Shown piece after piece: positions 1 through 6,629 of a stretch of 7,912 nucleotides of DNA (within the stretch, counting starts at the first letter, position 1; every line of letters begins with the position of its first letter). The position numbers were made by a program, and so were the translations under genes. The notes below the pieces were generated by a model that was not told where the DNA came from, made no database searches, and saw only the letters and a list, made by a program, of their open reading frames with translations. The stretch is taken from contig JBOHRF010000237.1 in NCBI GenBank assembly GCA_050732575.1, positions 1 through 7,912 of the forward strand. Reading direction: 5' to 3'. The stretch is from JBBDWZ01 sp050732575. Lineage in GTDB: Bacteria; Gemmatimonadota; Gemmatimonadetes; Longimicrobiales; RSA9.

Positions 1-99
1 CAGTTCGGCAGTGCGCAATCCCGCGCACGATCCGCCCACCACGAGTGTATCGTACCAGCCGCGTGGAATTCGATCGGAAGTAATCTCAGAGTTTGCCAT
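1..99 (-). CDS. FAD/NAD(P)-binding oxidoreductase, N-terminal 33 residues (partial)
   Basis: Only the first 33 codons are present and the gene runs off the left edge. After about 17 polar residues comes a short hydrophobic strand and a dinucleotide-binding loop (TLVVGGSCAGLRTAEL, residues 18-33). This is the beta-alpha-beta nucleotide-binding fold that opens FAD-dependent monooxygenases and geranylgeranyl-reductase-like or halogenase-like flavoproteins. The loop reads GGSCAG, so Ser replaces the middle Gly of the usual GxGxxG; that variant occurs in flavoproteins. The ATG at 97-99 is chosen because GGAGG lies 6 nt upstream, the best ribosome binding site in the window. The first 14 nt overlap the end of the phosphoglycosyl transferase gene, so the two are probably co-transcribed. 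Substrate and exact subfamily cannot be told from this fragment, and it may or may not act in polysaccharide synthesis. A simple NAD-binding Rossmann protein is the alternative. Confidence 0.72.
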   Translation of the reverse strand, partial: MANSEITSDRIPRGWYDTLVVGGSCAGLRTAEL

Positions 100-838
100 C
101 ACGATCCTCCCACCGACCGCGCAGGCTGATCCAGATGGACAGCGCCACCAGCTTCACATCCAGCATCAGGGACTGACAACCCACGTATTCGACGTCCAGC
201 CGAAAGCGTTCCGCCGGTTGCGCGTCCTTGGCCAGATAGATGGTGGCCAGACCCGTGAGTCCCGGTCGAGCCGTCAGGCGCTCCGCAAAGCCGGGCACAT
301 CTTCGTAGCGTAACACACGCTGGTCGGCCGTGTGATACGACTCGCTCACGGCCAGCGCGCGCGGTCCTACCAGGCTCATGTGACCGAGCCAGATGCTGAG
401 CAGTTGAGGCAGCTCATCCATCCCGGTCTTGCGCAGCACTGCACCGACGCGCGTCACGCGCGGATCCTGTGCCCGCGCCTGTACGTGTCCGTACCGGGCA
501 TCGGCGCCCACCAACATTGTGCGGAATTTCCTGACGCGGATGATGCGGCCAGCGCGGCCCCAACGCTCCTGTTCGTAAAAAACGGGACCGCGGTCCTCGA
601 GTTTGATGGCTGCGGCTATGATCGGCCACAGCGGTGCGGAGAAAAGCAGTCCCAGCGTGGACAGCACGAGGTCGAATGGACGCTTGGTCCAGGAAGGCTC
701 GGCGTGCGTCGCTGCCCGCTGCAACGACCCACGTTTGATCGGTACTCGAGAGATCCGGGTGCCCAAACGCCTCGCCGCGCAGCAGGAATACGGTGCGGAA
801 CGGGCGGAAATACAACGCTTTTGCGGGTGCGCTGTCAA
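86..838 (-). CDS. Undecaprenyl-phosphate phosphoglycosyl transferase (PglC/WcaJ-type bacterial sugar transferase)
   Basis: This enzyme should transfer a sugar-1-phosphate from a UDP-sugar to undecaprenyl phosphate at the inner face of the membrane, the priming step for the polysaccharide. From the TTG at 838 it is 250 aa. The family core starts near residue 52 (KRPFDL). It continues with the re-entrant hydrophobic helix (about 56-80, with AP in place of the usual SP), KLEDRGPVF, KFRTM (about 104-108), the catalytic Asp-Glu pair in RKTGMDELPQL (D141, E142), MSLVGPRAL (about 154-162) and RPGLTGLA (about 181-188). There is no N-terminal multi-span CoA-binding-like domain as in full WcaJ, so it is the short monotopic form. 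The first ~50 residues are Arg-, Ser- and Cys-rich and unlike the family. The true start is therefore uncertain: TTG at 853, TTG at 838 (TTGA overlap with the upstream stop) or an internal TTG near 705. The sugar specificity is not readable. Confidence 0.9.
   Translation of the reverse strand: MTAHPQKRCISARSAPYSCCAARRLGTRISRVPIKRGSLQRAATHAEPSWTKRPFDLVLSTLGLLFSAPLWPIIAAAIKLEDRGPVFYEQERWGRAGRIIRVRKFRTMLVGADARYGHVQARAQDPRVTRVGAVLRKTGMDELPQLLSIWLGHMSLVGPRALAVSESYHTADQRVLRYEDVPGFAERLTARPGLTGLATIYLAKDAQPAERFRLDVEYVGCQSLMLDVKLVALSIWISLRGRWEDRDGKL
106..110 (-). promoter_or_regulatory. Shine-Dalgarno of the flavoprotein gene
   Basis: GGAGG reads on the minus strand 6 nt before the ATG at 97-99. It sits inside the last codons of the phosphoglycosyl transferase gene (Trp-Glu-Asp region). 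It is the strongest ribosome binding site seen in the window and decides the flavoprotein start, since an in-frame GTG directly precedes the ATG. It suggests this gene can be translated independently, whereas most genes upstream seem to depend on stop-start coupling. Confidence 0.7.
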
Positions 839-2124
839 CGTTGACGTGAGCAACGCCAGAGCAAAGCCTCATAAGCATCGAGCGCGCTGCGCAGAGAATG
901 ATGTGCGCTCACGTGCGCCCGGCCGCGCTCGCCCAACTGCTGGCGCATGGCCGGCGCTTCACGCAGCGCGCGCACGGCGGCCACCAGCTGCTCGGGCTGA
1001 TCGGGCTCGACCATCAGCCCCGCACCGGCATGCTGGACCAGATGCGCAACGTCACTGTCGGGTTCCGCGCTGGCCAGGATGGGCTGGGCCGCGGCCATGA
1101 TCTCATACAGCTTGGAGGGCAGTGACAATCGGCTGGCACCCGGGCGATAAAGCGAGAGCTGCACGTGCGCGGAAGCGCGCAGTCGGGGCAAATCGGCTTC
1201 CGGCTGGAAGGGCAGGAATTGCACGTTGCCCAGACCCAGTGATTGCGCGCGCTGCACCAGTTCCGGCTTGCGTACGCCATCACCAATGATGACGAACAGC
1301 GTTTGCGGTTCTTTCAACATCAGGCGTGCAGCCTGCAGCAACGTATCGAAGTCGTAGGCAAATCCCAGGTTGCCACTATGTACGACTACAAAACGATCTG
1401 TCCAGCCCAGACGCGCCCGCAGTTCCTCATCGGGCGCCTGCGGCTGGATGCGCTCCACGTCCACAAAGTTGGGGATCACGCTCAGTTTGCCCGCGGACAC
1501 GCGCTTGGCTAGCAAGTTGTCACGCTGAGATTCCGCGATCACGGTCACGTGCTCGGCCGCGCGATACATGAACCGTTCGATGCGCTCCAACCACTGTACC
1601 TGAGTTGCGCTTGGTAACTGACCGGCCCGCGCCGGGACGTCCGGATAGACGTCCTGTACGTTGTAGACGAAGGGAATCCGCCGCAGCGCCCCCAGTGCCG
1701 CTGCCGTGAGTCCGGTAAAGAAGGAGCCATTCGGCGCCAGCATGACATCGAACTCGGCCGTGCTGCTGTGCGCGGCCAGGAATGCCGCCGCGTTGTAACT
1801 CACATAACTGGCCAACCGATGGCCCATGCGCTGTTTTTGGCCGGACGCGAATACGCGCAGGCGCGTGACGCACACGCCATCCTCCAGCGTGTGCTGCCAC
1901 CAGCGGCGGCGATATTCCGGCCATATCCGGAATTCCGCATAGTGCGGAAAGGCGGTCACTACATGCACTCGGTGCCCGCGCATCACCAGTCCGCGCGCCA
2001 GTGCGTGCATCAGCTTGCCCGCTGGATTCACATCGGGCGGAAACTGGTTGACCAGCAGTAGAATGCGCATGGAAGCAGGCGTATCGGGTGTTTCGGGGGT
2101 GTCGGGCGCAGCGGGTTGAATCAC
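835..2124 (-). CDS. Glycosyltransferase family 4, WbuB/WcaI-like
   Basis: This is a GT-B fold retaining glycosyltransferase of 429 aa that should add a sugar to the lipid-linked intermediate in the cytoplasm. Family-like sequence begins at residue 19 (MRILLLVNQFPPDVNPAGK). The donor-binding half shows VVVHSGNLG (237-244), VIIGDGVRKPEL (269-279) and LPSKLYEIMA (325-334), where E331 matches the second Glu of the GT4 EX7E motif. The first Glu position is not acidic, which is usual for the WbuB/WcaI group, including E. coli FucNAc and colanic-acid fucosyl transferases. A GTG start at 2124 is chosen because it forms a GTGA overlap with the GT2 stop. The ATG at 2070 starts the conserved region but lacks a Shine-Dalgarno. 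The extra 18 residues are Pro-, Asp- and Thr-rich. WbuB-like genes are often found next to a phosphoglycosyl transferase, as here, so this may add the second sugar; that is inference. Confidence 0.87.
   Translation of the reverse strand: MIQPAAPDTPETPDTPASMRILLLVNQFPPDVNPAGKLMHALARGLVMRGHRVHVVTAFPHYAEFRIWPEYRRRWWQHTLEDGVCVTRLRVFASGQKQRMGHRLASYVSYNAAAFLAAHSSTAEFDVMLAPNGSFFTGLTAAALGALRRIPFVYNVQDVYPDVPARAGQLPSATQVQWLERIERFMYRAAEHVTVIAESQRDNLLAKRVSAGKLSVIPNFVDVERIQPQAPDEELRARLGWTDRFVVVHSGNLGFAYDFDTLLQAARLMLKEPQTLFVIIGDGVRKPELVQRAQSLGLGNVQFLPFQPEADLPRLRASAHVQLSLYRPGASRLSLPSKLYEIMAAAQPILASAEPDSDVAHLVQHAGAGLMVEPDQPEQLVAAVRALREAPAMRQQLGERGRAHVSAHHSLRSALDAYEALLWRCSRQR
2080..2106 (-). repeat. Three imperfect 9-bp tandem units in the WbuB-like gene leader
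   Basis: Reading on the minus strand, three units of the form CCC-GAN-ACN follow one another: CCCGACACC, CCCGAAACA and CCCGATACG. They encode Pro-Asp-Thr, Pro-Glu-Thr, Pro-Asp-Thr. They lie between the coupled GTG start (2124) and the ATG (2070) where family-like sequence begins. Copy-number change would keep frame. Confidence 0.7.
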
Positions 2125-2993
2125 GGCGTGCTCGTGCGCGGTTCGGCTTCGAGCTGATCGAGCTGAACATCGACAATGAGGCGTAGCCAGAACGCTTGAA
2201 GGGCATGGAAAACAAAACCTTCACGCCCATCCAGGAAACCCAACCGTAGCAGGTAGCGGTAGAAGAAATAGCCGGCCGCGCGCCAGTAGCGGGGCAGCGT
2301 ATACCAGCGTCGCTTGAGCCAGACCACGCGCTGGTCGGGTGAGCCAAACCAGGCGGGAGCAAGGTACGCCGTTGCGCCTGCCCGCCGCAGCTGTTCTTCA
2401 CGCGCCAGCAGCTCCGCGTAGCGAATGTGCTTTTGCAGCCAGAACGAAATGTCTTCTTCCTTTCGGTTGCGCTCGATCAAATCGCCGGACAGGCGCGCGG
2501 TCGGGCCTGCCACCTGAAAGTGATGATCCATGAGATCGGCCGGATCCAGCTGGACGTGCGCGACTCGGAACAGCTTGAGCAGGTACTTGGGATAGTAGCC
2601 GCCATGACGGATCCAGCGGCCGCGGAAGATCTGCCTGCGATTCACGTAGAAACCGTGGTAGCGCTCGAGGCGGCCGTCCGGCCCGACAAAAAGGCGGGTG
2701 ATGCTGGCGCGCAGCTCGGGCGACACGGCCTGGTCGGCATCGAGACCCAATACCCAGTCTGCGCCCTGAGCCACGTGATCCAGAGCCCAGCGCCATTGCC
2801 TTGTGTGTGATTCGAAAGGATGCGCGATCACTTCTGCACCGCGTTCGCGCGCCAATTGGCAGGTGGCATCGACACTGCCGGAATCCACAATGACCATGCG
2901 TTGCACCCAGCCGCTCAGGCTGTCCAGACACGCGGGCAGATTGGCCTGTTCGTCCCGCGTCAGGACAATCGCAGTGATGGGCAAGACGTTCAC
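2121..2993 (-). CDS. Glycosyltransferase family 2 (WaaE/KdtX-like)
   Basis: This is a 290-aa GT-A fold inverting glycosyltransferase. The nucleotide-binding N-terminus shows ITAIVLTRDEQANL (6-19) and VIVDSGSVDAT (34-44). The metal-binding DXD motif is D85-A-D87 in LGLDADQ, where Gln replaces the more usual Glu at position 88. Downstream, GGYYPKYLLKLFR (121-133), DLIERNRKEED (161-171) and GFLDGREGF (242-250) followed by FHALQAFWLRLIVD (252-265) are characteristic of the WaaE/KdtX-like group, whose known members add glucose or heptose to LPS core or act in capsule and EPS loci. The hydrophobic, aromatic C-terminus (about 225-265) probably contacts the membrane. The GTG start at 2993 overlaps the upstream TGA as GTGA and has GGAG (3003-3006) 9 nt upstream. 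The frame is open further upstream but lies inside the preceding gene. The acceptor and sugar are unknown. Confidence 0.92.
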   Translation of the reverse strand: MNVLPITAIVLTRDEQANLPACLDSLSGWVQRMVIVDSGSVDATCQLARERGAEVIAHPFESHTRQWRWALDHVAQGADWVLGLDADQAVSPELRASITRLFVGPDGRLERYHGFYVNRRQIFRGRWIRHGGYYPKYLLKLFRVAHVQLDPADLMDHHFQVAGPTARLSGDLIERNRKEEDISFWLQKHIRYAELLAREEQLRRAGATAYLAPAWFGSPDQRVVWLKRRWYTLPRYWRAAGYFFYRYLLRLGFLDGREGFVFHALQAFWLRLIVDVQLDQLEAEPRTSTP

Positions 2994-4141
2994 ACCAGTA
3001 CGCTCCGATACAACTCGAGCAGGCGCTGCGTCATGATGGGCTGCGCGAATCGATCGTGCGCCAACCGCCGCGCATTGGTTGCCATCTTTGCGCGCAACTC
3101 GGGCTGATCCAGCAGCCCACGCAATGCCTGGGTCAGTGCGCTCGCCTTGCGCTCGATGATGATACCGGCCTGAGCGGCCGCCACATCCGCCTGTATGCCC
3201 ACGTGGCGCGTGATCACAACCGGCACCCCAGCCGCCAATGCTTCCACCGCGGCAAGGCCAAAGTTCTCCGCCCACGATGGCAGCACAAACGCGTACGCGG
3301 CGGCCAGTGCCTGCAACTTCTCCGCGCCCTCCAGATGACCCGCCCACAACACGGACTCGTTGATGGCGAGGCGCTGCGCGCGCTGGTGTAGAGTGCGCAG
3401 GTATGCCGGCTCGCCCGTGCCCGCAACGACCAGGGCAAGCTGCGGGGCGTTACCTGCCCGCAGCTCCGCCAGCGCATCCAGCACCAGCTCCAGGCCTTTC
3501 TTGGGATCGATGCGGGACAGGAAGAGGAGTATGCGGCGGTGGGCCAGGTGTGGCGCCCGCTGCGCCAGCCAGTTGCCCGGACGGGCCCGTGTGAACGGAT
3601 CCACATCAATGCCCAGCGGAATCACGGCCGTGCGGGTAGCCACGCCCAGCGCGCGGATTTCATCACTCTCCATTTCGCTGGTGCAGTGCAGAGCAGCCGC
3701 GCGCGCAAGCGTGCGCCGCTCGACCAGCCGAAAGGAAAGCGCTTTGAGCAGCCGACGCTGCCGCATGCCGTAGGGCGCCAGTGTACCCAATGGCCGAATC
3801 AGGTAGGGCACACGCGCGCGCGCGGCCGCGCGGGCCGCCGCCGTCGAGGCGAAGGAAAAAACCGCGTGCACGTGCAACAGATCGTACGCGCGCGCCTCCC
3901 GCATCAGCCATGACCAGAGCGGCCATGACACGGTGTAGAAACGGCTTTGCCTCGGGAAAAAGTGATAGCCGACTCGATCTTCCTCTCTTCCCCTCTTTCC
4001 CTCTTCCGGATGTCCTTCTCCGGTCGTGGCCACATCGACGTGCACGTTTGCGGCGCGCAGACCATCGACCATCAGACGGAGCGCCACACTCGGCCCGCCG
4101 TGCGCGGCGCTCACACTGGGAATGACGTGCAGCACGCGCAC
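2990..4141 (-). CDS. Glycosyltransferase family 4
   Basis: This is a 383-aa GT-B retaining glycosyltransferase. The N-terminal acceptor domain opens with MRVLHVIPSV and a glycine loop HGGPSVALRL (14-23). The domain includes YDLLHVHAVFSF (86-97) and PYLIRPLGTLAPYG (112-125). The linker has VIPLGIDVDPF (173-183). The donor domain shows LFLSRIDPKKGLELV (206-220, with R210 and K215 as expected diphosphate contacts), LVVAGTGEP (237-245) and the EX7E motif in ENFGLAAVE (E292, E300), followed by AGVPVVIT. The GTG start at 4141 is supported by a one-base overlap with the upstream stop (TAGTG), by GGGA 6 nt before it and by the homologous start; the longer open frame lies inside the preceding gene. 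Residues 46-55 (EEGKRGREED) are encoded by a pure purine run and look like an insertion in a surface loop. The sugar specificity is not readable. Confidence 0.92.
   Translation of the reverse strand: MRVLHVIPSVSAAHGGPSVALRLMVDGLRAANVHVDVATTGEGHPEEGKRGREEDRVGYHFFPRQSRFYTVSWPLWSWLMREARAYDLLHVHAVFSFASTAAARAAARARVPYLIRPLGTLAPYGMRQRRLLKALSFRLVERRTLARAAALHCTSEMESDEIRALGVATRTAVIPLGIDVDPFTRARPGNWLAQRAPHLAHRRILLFLSRIDPKKGLELVLDALAELRAGNAPQLALVVAGTGEPAYLRTLHQRAQRLAINESVLWAGHLEGAEKLQALAAAYAFVLPSWAENFGLAAVEALAAGVPVVITRHVGIQADVAAAQAGIIIERKASALTQALRGLLDQPELRAKMATNARRLAHDRFAQPIMTQRLLELYRSVLV
3978..4007 (-). repeat. 30-nt purine-only run inside a GT4 gene
   Basis: Thirty consecutive bases are purines on the coding strand (pyrimidines on the plus strand). 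They are built from imperfect copies of GGAAGAG, GAAAGAG and GAGAGGA. They encode EEGKRGREE plus the first two bases of Asp55 of the GT4 enzyme. The composition is quite unlike the GC-balanced sequence on either side. Such a run can form unusual DNA structure and is a possible slippage site. Confidence 0.85.
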
Positions 4142-5250
4142 TATTGGTCCCGCCACAACGTGCGCACCAATCGCTCCTGAAACGCGGCCGCGGTGTAGCG
4201 TTCCGCGTGGCGGCGGAGCGCATTGCGACTCCAGGCATCCCATTCCGCTCCGGGTGTCAGCAAGCGCCCGATCGATTCGACCAGGCTGTCCGCGCGGTCC
4301 GCGCTCGCGGACAATCCGCATTCGGGTGGATTCACAACTTCACGGCCGGCATCTTCCGAGCCGACCAGGCTGGGCCGGCCCACGCGCATGGCCTCCGCGT
4401 AGACCAGGCCGAACCCTTCCGCGCGACTGGGCAAAAGCAGACAACGCGCGCGTCCCAGTAACTCTTCTTTGCGCCGTTCATCCACGCGTCCGAAGAAAAC
4501 GACGTGCTCGGCCAGATCGAGCTGGCGGGCGCGGGCCTCCAGCTCCATGCGCAAATCGCCATCACCCACCATCCACAGACGCGCATCGGGCCGGCGCTTC
4601 AGGACTGCGGGCCAGGCGTCCAGCACGGCTTCGTGACCCTTGTACCGCTCACTGCGCTCCAGACGCCCAATCATGATGGCCGCCGGCGCTGCATCTGGCT
4701 CGGGCAACGAGCTGCCTACCGGCTCACCAATGCCGAGCGGCACGATTTCGGCCCGCACGCGCCGAAGAATGGGTGCGGCTTCACGTGCACGCGCCAGTGT
4801 GTACTCACTGTTGGCGAGCAGCAAATCGAGTCCGGCAAAGAGCCGCTGTTTCACCCAACCGGGTTGCTGCCACGCCTCAATGCCATGCAGAAACAGGATG
4901 CGCCGCTCACTACTGCGGATCAGCGGGATGAGTGGAATGAGGTCAGCGTGCCAGCACAGCACGGAAGCGGGCGCCCAGCGCGCCCGAAATACCTGGAGTG
5001 CAGCGTTGAAGCGTGTTTGCGTGATCGTGCTGTGTGGTTCAGTGTCGCCCAGCACGGATTGCGAAAGGTCTACTTGCAGCGCGTGCGCCCGGCGGCCGCG
5101 CGCACTGCAGGCCGTAACCAGCGCTTCCCACGCCAGCTCGCCACTGACTTGAATGCCACCCGCATTGCGCGTGTGAAAGGCGGGAAACAGGCCCAGCAAT
5201 TCCAGCGACTCGGCCGCGGACGGCAACGGCATGTCCGTGCGTTGGTTCAC
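4141..5250 (-). CDS. Glycosyltransferase family 4
   Basis: This is a 369-aa GT-B retaining glycosyltransferase, predicted to extend the lipid-linked repeat unit in the cytoplasm. The N-terminal domain begins around residue 17 (LELLGLFPAF) with a glycine loop NAGGIQVSGELAW (29-41). The acceptor half includes ILFLHGIEAW (118-127) and LLLANSEYTLARAR (143-156), then IVPLGIGEP (169-177). The donor half shows IMIGRLERSERYKGH (192-206, with R196 and K204 as phosphate-contact candidates), MVGDGDLR (227-234), VVFFGRVDERRKEELL (250-265) and the EX7E motif EGFGLVYAE (E278, E286). The GTG at 5250 is chosen because it overlaps the Wzy-like gene stop as GTGA. An ATG at 5232 would lose only six residues and is possible, and neither has a clear Shine-Dalgarno. 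The gene ends in TAG at 4141-4143, touching the next start. The sugar and linkage are not readable. Confidence 0.92.
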   Translation of the reverse strand: MNQRTDMPLPSAAESLELLGLFPAFHTRNAGGIQVSGELAWEALVTACSARGRRAHALQVDLSQSVLGDTEPHSTITQTRFNAALQVFRARWAPASVLCWHADLIPLIPLIRSSERRILFLHGIEAWQQPGWVKQRLFAGLDLLLANSEYTLARAREAAPILRRVRAEIVPLGIGEPVGSSLPEPDAAPAAIMIGRLERSERYKGHEAVLDAWPAVLKRRPDARLWMVGDGDLRMELEARARQLDLAEHVVFFGRVDERRKEELLGRARCLLLPSRAEGFGLVYAEAMRVGRPSLVGSEDAGREVVNPPECGLSASADRADSLVESIGRLLTPGAEWDAWSRNALRRHAERYTAAAFQERLVRTLWRDQ

Positions 5251-6629
5251 GGCGCGGGCTCGCCGGGCGCGGGAAGGGGGACCGTGCGCGTATTCCTTTC
5301 TGCCCGGCCGCGCTGGATGATCGGAATCACGTGACGGTTGACCAGCAGCGCAGCCAGCAGACCCGCGCTCACGGTCGAGAAAACTTCCACCAGCGAGCCC
5401 CCGGCCTGAATGAATCCGATGCCCGCCAGGAACCACATGGCAAAATGCATCCAATCGCCCGCCCACAGCCGCTCCGCCGCCCAGGCGTCGAACATGCCAA
5501 CCAGTGTGCCCAGGATCAGAAAACCAGCCAACACACCCAGGGTGCCAAAATTGATGTAGAACTCCATGACCTGACCAATGCCGACGCTGGTGCCCGCAGC
5601 GAAGGAGAGCCCCGTATATCGCGACACGACACCGGGACTGCCGGCATACACGGGCTTGTCCGGCCAGAGCGCGCGCGGCACGAGCGCTGTGACTGCCTGT
5701 CCCACGGTCTCGCCACGCGCATAGTCACGCGCACCCGAGTCGAGCATCTCGACGGCAGCACCTACCAGATAGTTCTGGTTCAAGCGCAGATCGATGCGCT
5801 GCAGATGCTGCCGGTTATACGGGTCGAACAGCTCCGCATTGCGCACCATGGACAGGATGCTGTGCAGACGGTTGCCCATCGACTCGCCACCCCACACCAC
5901 GCGGCGAATCTCGCTCCGGTCGCGCATGTACGTGACATACGCACTGAACCCGAGGTAGGCGACCAGCACACCCGCCAGTGCCACTTTCCAGCGCGGCCGA
6001 ATGAACGAGCCCGCAAAGCAGAGTACGGTCATGACCGCAGCCGCGCCGTAGCCCAGGAATCCCTGACCGAGCATGGTGGCAAAGGGGATCAGACCAGCCA
6101 ATAACAGGGCCGAGTAGTAGAGCCACTTGTTATGGGTGAACCAGCCGTGCCAACAGCGCAGACAAATGCCCACGATCACCAGTTGCGTGACTGCCGTGGC
6201 CATAGCTGACGCGGTGGGAATGCCGCCCAGCAGCGGGCTCAGCACCGCGTAGCCCAACACGCCCACGATCATATATGTGGCCGGCAACAGAGAATCGGGT
6301 CGTTCTCCCGTACTCTCGCGCGGCGCGCCCGGCTTCTCGAACAAGCGCACCATCAGTGGCGCCAACAGTGCCGCACCTAAACCAAAGCCGACCACGCCGT
6401 AGAGACTCTGCTCGAAGCCGGCGAGGACGGTGGCGTATTCAACGGGTGAGTACCAGGGCAACACGTAGATGGCCGCGCCCGGCCAGTGCAGCAGCCACAA
6501 GTTGGCCAGGTAGGCCCAGACCAGACCTGACTCGCGGCGCTTGCTCAGGACGCGGATCAGGATGGTGCCCAACGCGGCCAGCAACCACAGCGCCGCCATC
6601 AACGAGAGTACGGCGCTCTGCTGGCTCAC
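5247..6629 (-). CDS. Wzy-like O-antigen/polysaccharide polymerase (multi-pass membrane protein)
   Basis: This 460-aa integral membrane protein is likely to polymerise undecaprenyl-linked repeat units on the periplasmic side. About ten to twelve hydrophobic segments are visible. N-terminal ones lie near 5-26, 35-57, 75-95, 116-133, 139-158, 167-190 and 214-233, and C-terminal ones near 361-379, 385-401 and 415-431. Between the two blocks lies a long hydrophilic loop (about 234-350) with many Arg residues, a layout typical of Wzy proteins. It carries ALVPRALWPDKPVY (315-328), a PR-x-x-WPxKP signature often seen in O-antigen polymerase-like proteins. The tail (about 440-460) is charged and Pro-rich. 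The GTG start at 6629 overlaps the preceding TGA as GTGA; no strong Shine-Dalgarno is seen, so coupling is likely. Wzy sequences are poorly conserved, so another polysaccharide membrane enzyme such as a ligase cannot be fully excluded, but the operon context favours polymerase. Confidence 0.75.
   Translation of the reverse strand: MSQQSAVLSLMAALWLLAALGTILIRVLSKRRESGLVWAYLANLWLLHWPGAAIYVLPWYSPVEYATVLAGFEQSLYGVVGFGLGAALLAPLMVRLFEKPGAPRESTGERPDSLLPATYMIVGVLGYAVLSPLLGGIPTASAMATAVTQLVIVGICLRCWHGWFTHNKWLYYSALLLAGLIPFATMLGQGFLGYGAAAVMTVLCFAGSFIRPRWKVALAGVLVAYLGFSAYVTYMRDRSEIRRVVWGGESMGNRLHSILSMVRNAELFDPYNRQHLQRIDLRLNQNYLVGAAVEMLDSGARDYARGETVGQAVTALVPRALWPDKPVYAGSPGVVSRYTGLSFAAGTSVGIGQVMEFYINFGTLGVLAGFLILGTLVGMFDAWAAERLWAGDWMHFAMWFLAGIGFIQAGGSLVEVFSTVSAGLLAALLVNRHVIPIIQRGRAERNTRTVPLPAPGEPAP

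Noticed and set aside
414..878. Separate gene in the second minus-strand frame over the phosphoglycosyl transferase
   Set aside because: Most of it is antiphase to the strongly conserved transferase core, so it cannot be an independent gene. Only its first part is kept, as a finding about the start region.
1520..2401. A 293-codon minus-strand open frame in another phase
   Set aside because: It crosses the GT2/WbuB-like junction in a shifted frame and shows no domain. The two overlapping genes have clear motifs.
3811..3832. Alternating CG-rich run that could form Z-DNA
   Set aside because: It simply encodes an Ala/Arg-rich helix (AAARAAARAR) of the GT4 enzyme in high-GC DNA. Nothing marks it as regulatory.
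4142..4321. Upstream extension of the GT4 gene at 2990-4141, and similar extensions of the GT2 gene (to 3347) and the other GT4 gene (to 5466)
   Set aside because: These extensions lie inside the coding sequence of the preceding gene and do not resemble the families. The coupled GTG starts match the conserved N-termini.
4504..6104. Long plus-strand open frames (4504-5334 and 5331-6104)
   Set aside because: They lie wholly opposite well-recognised genes, their translations are rich in His, Gln and Arg with no family motifs, and high GC makes antisense frames open by chance.
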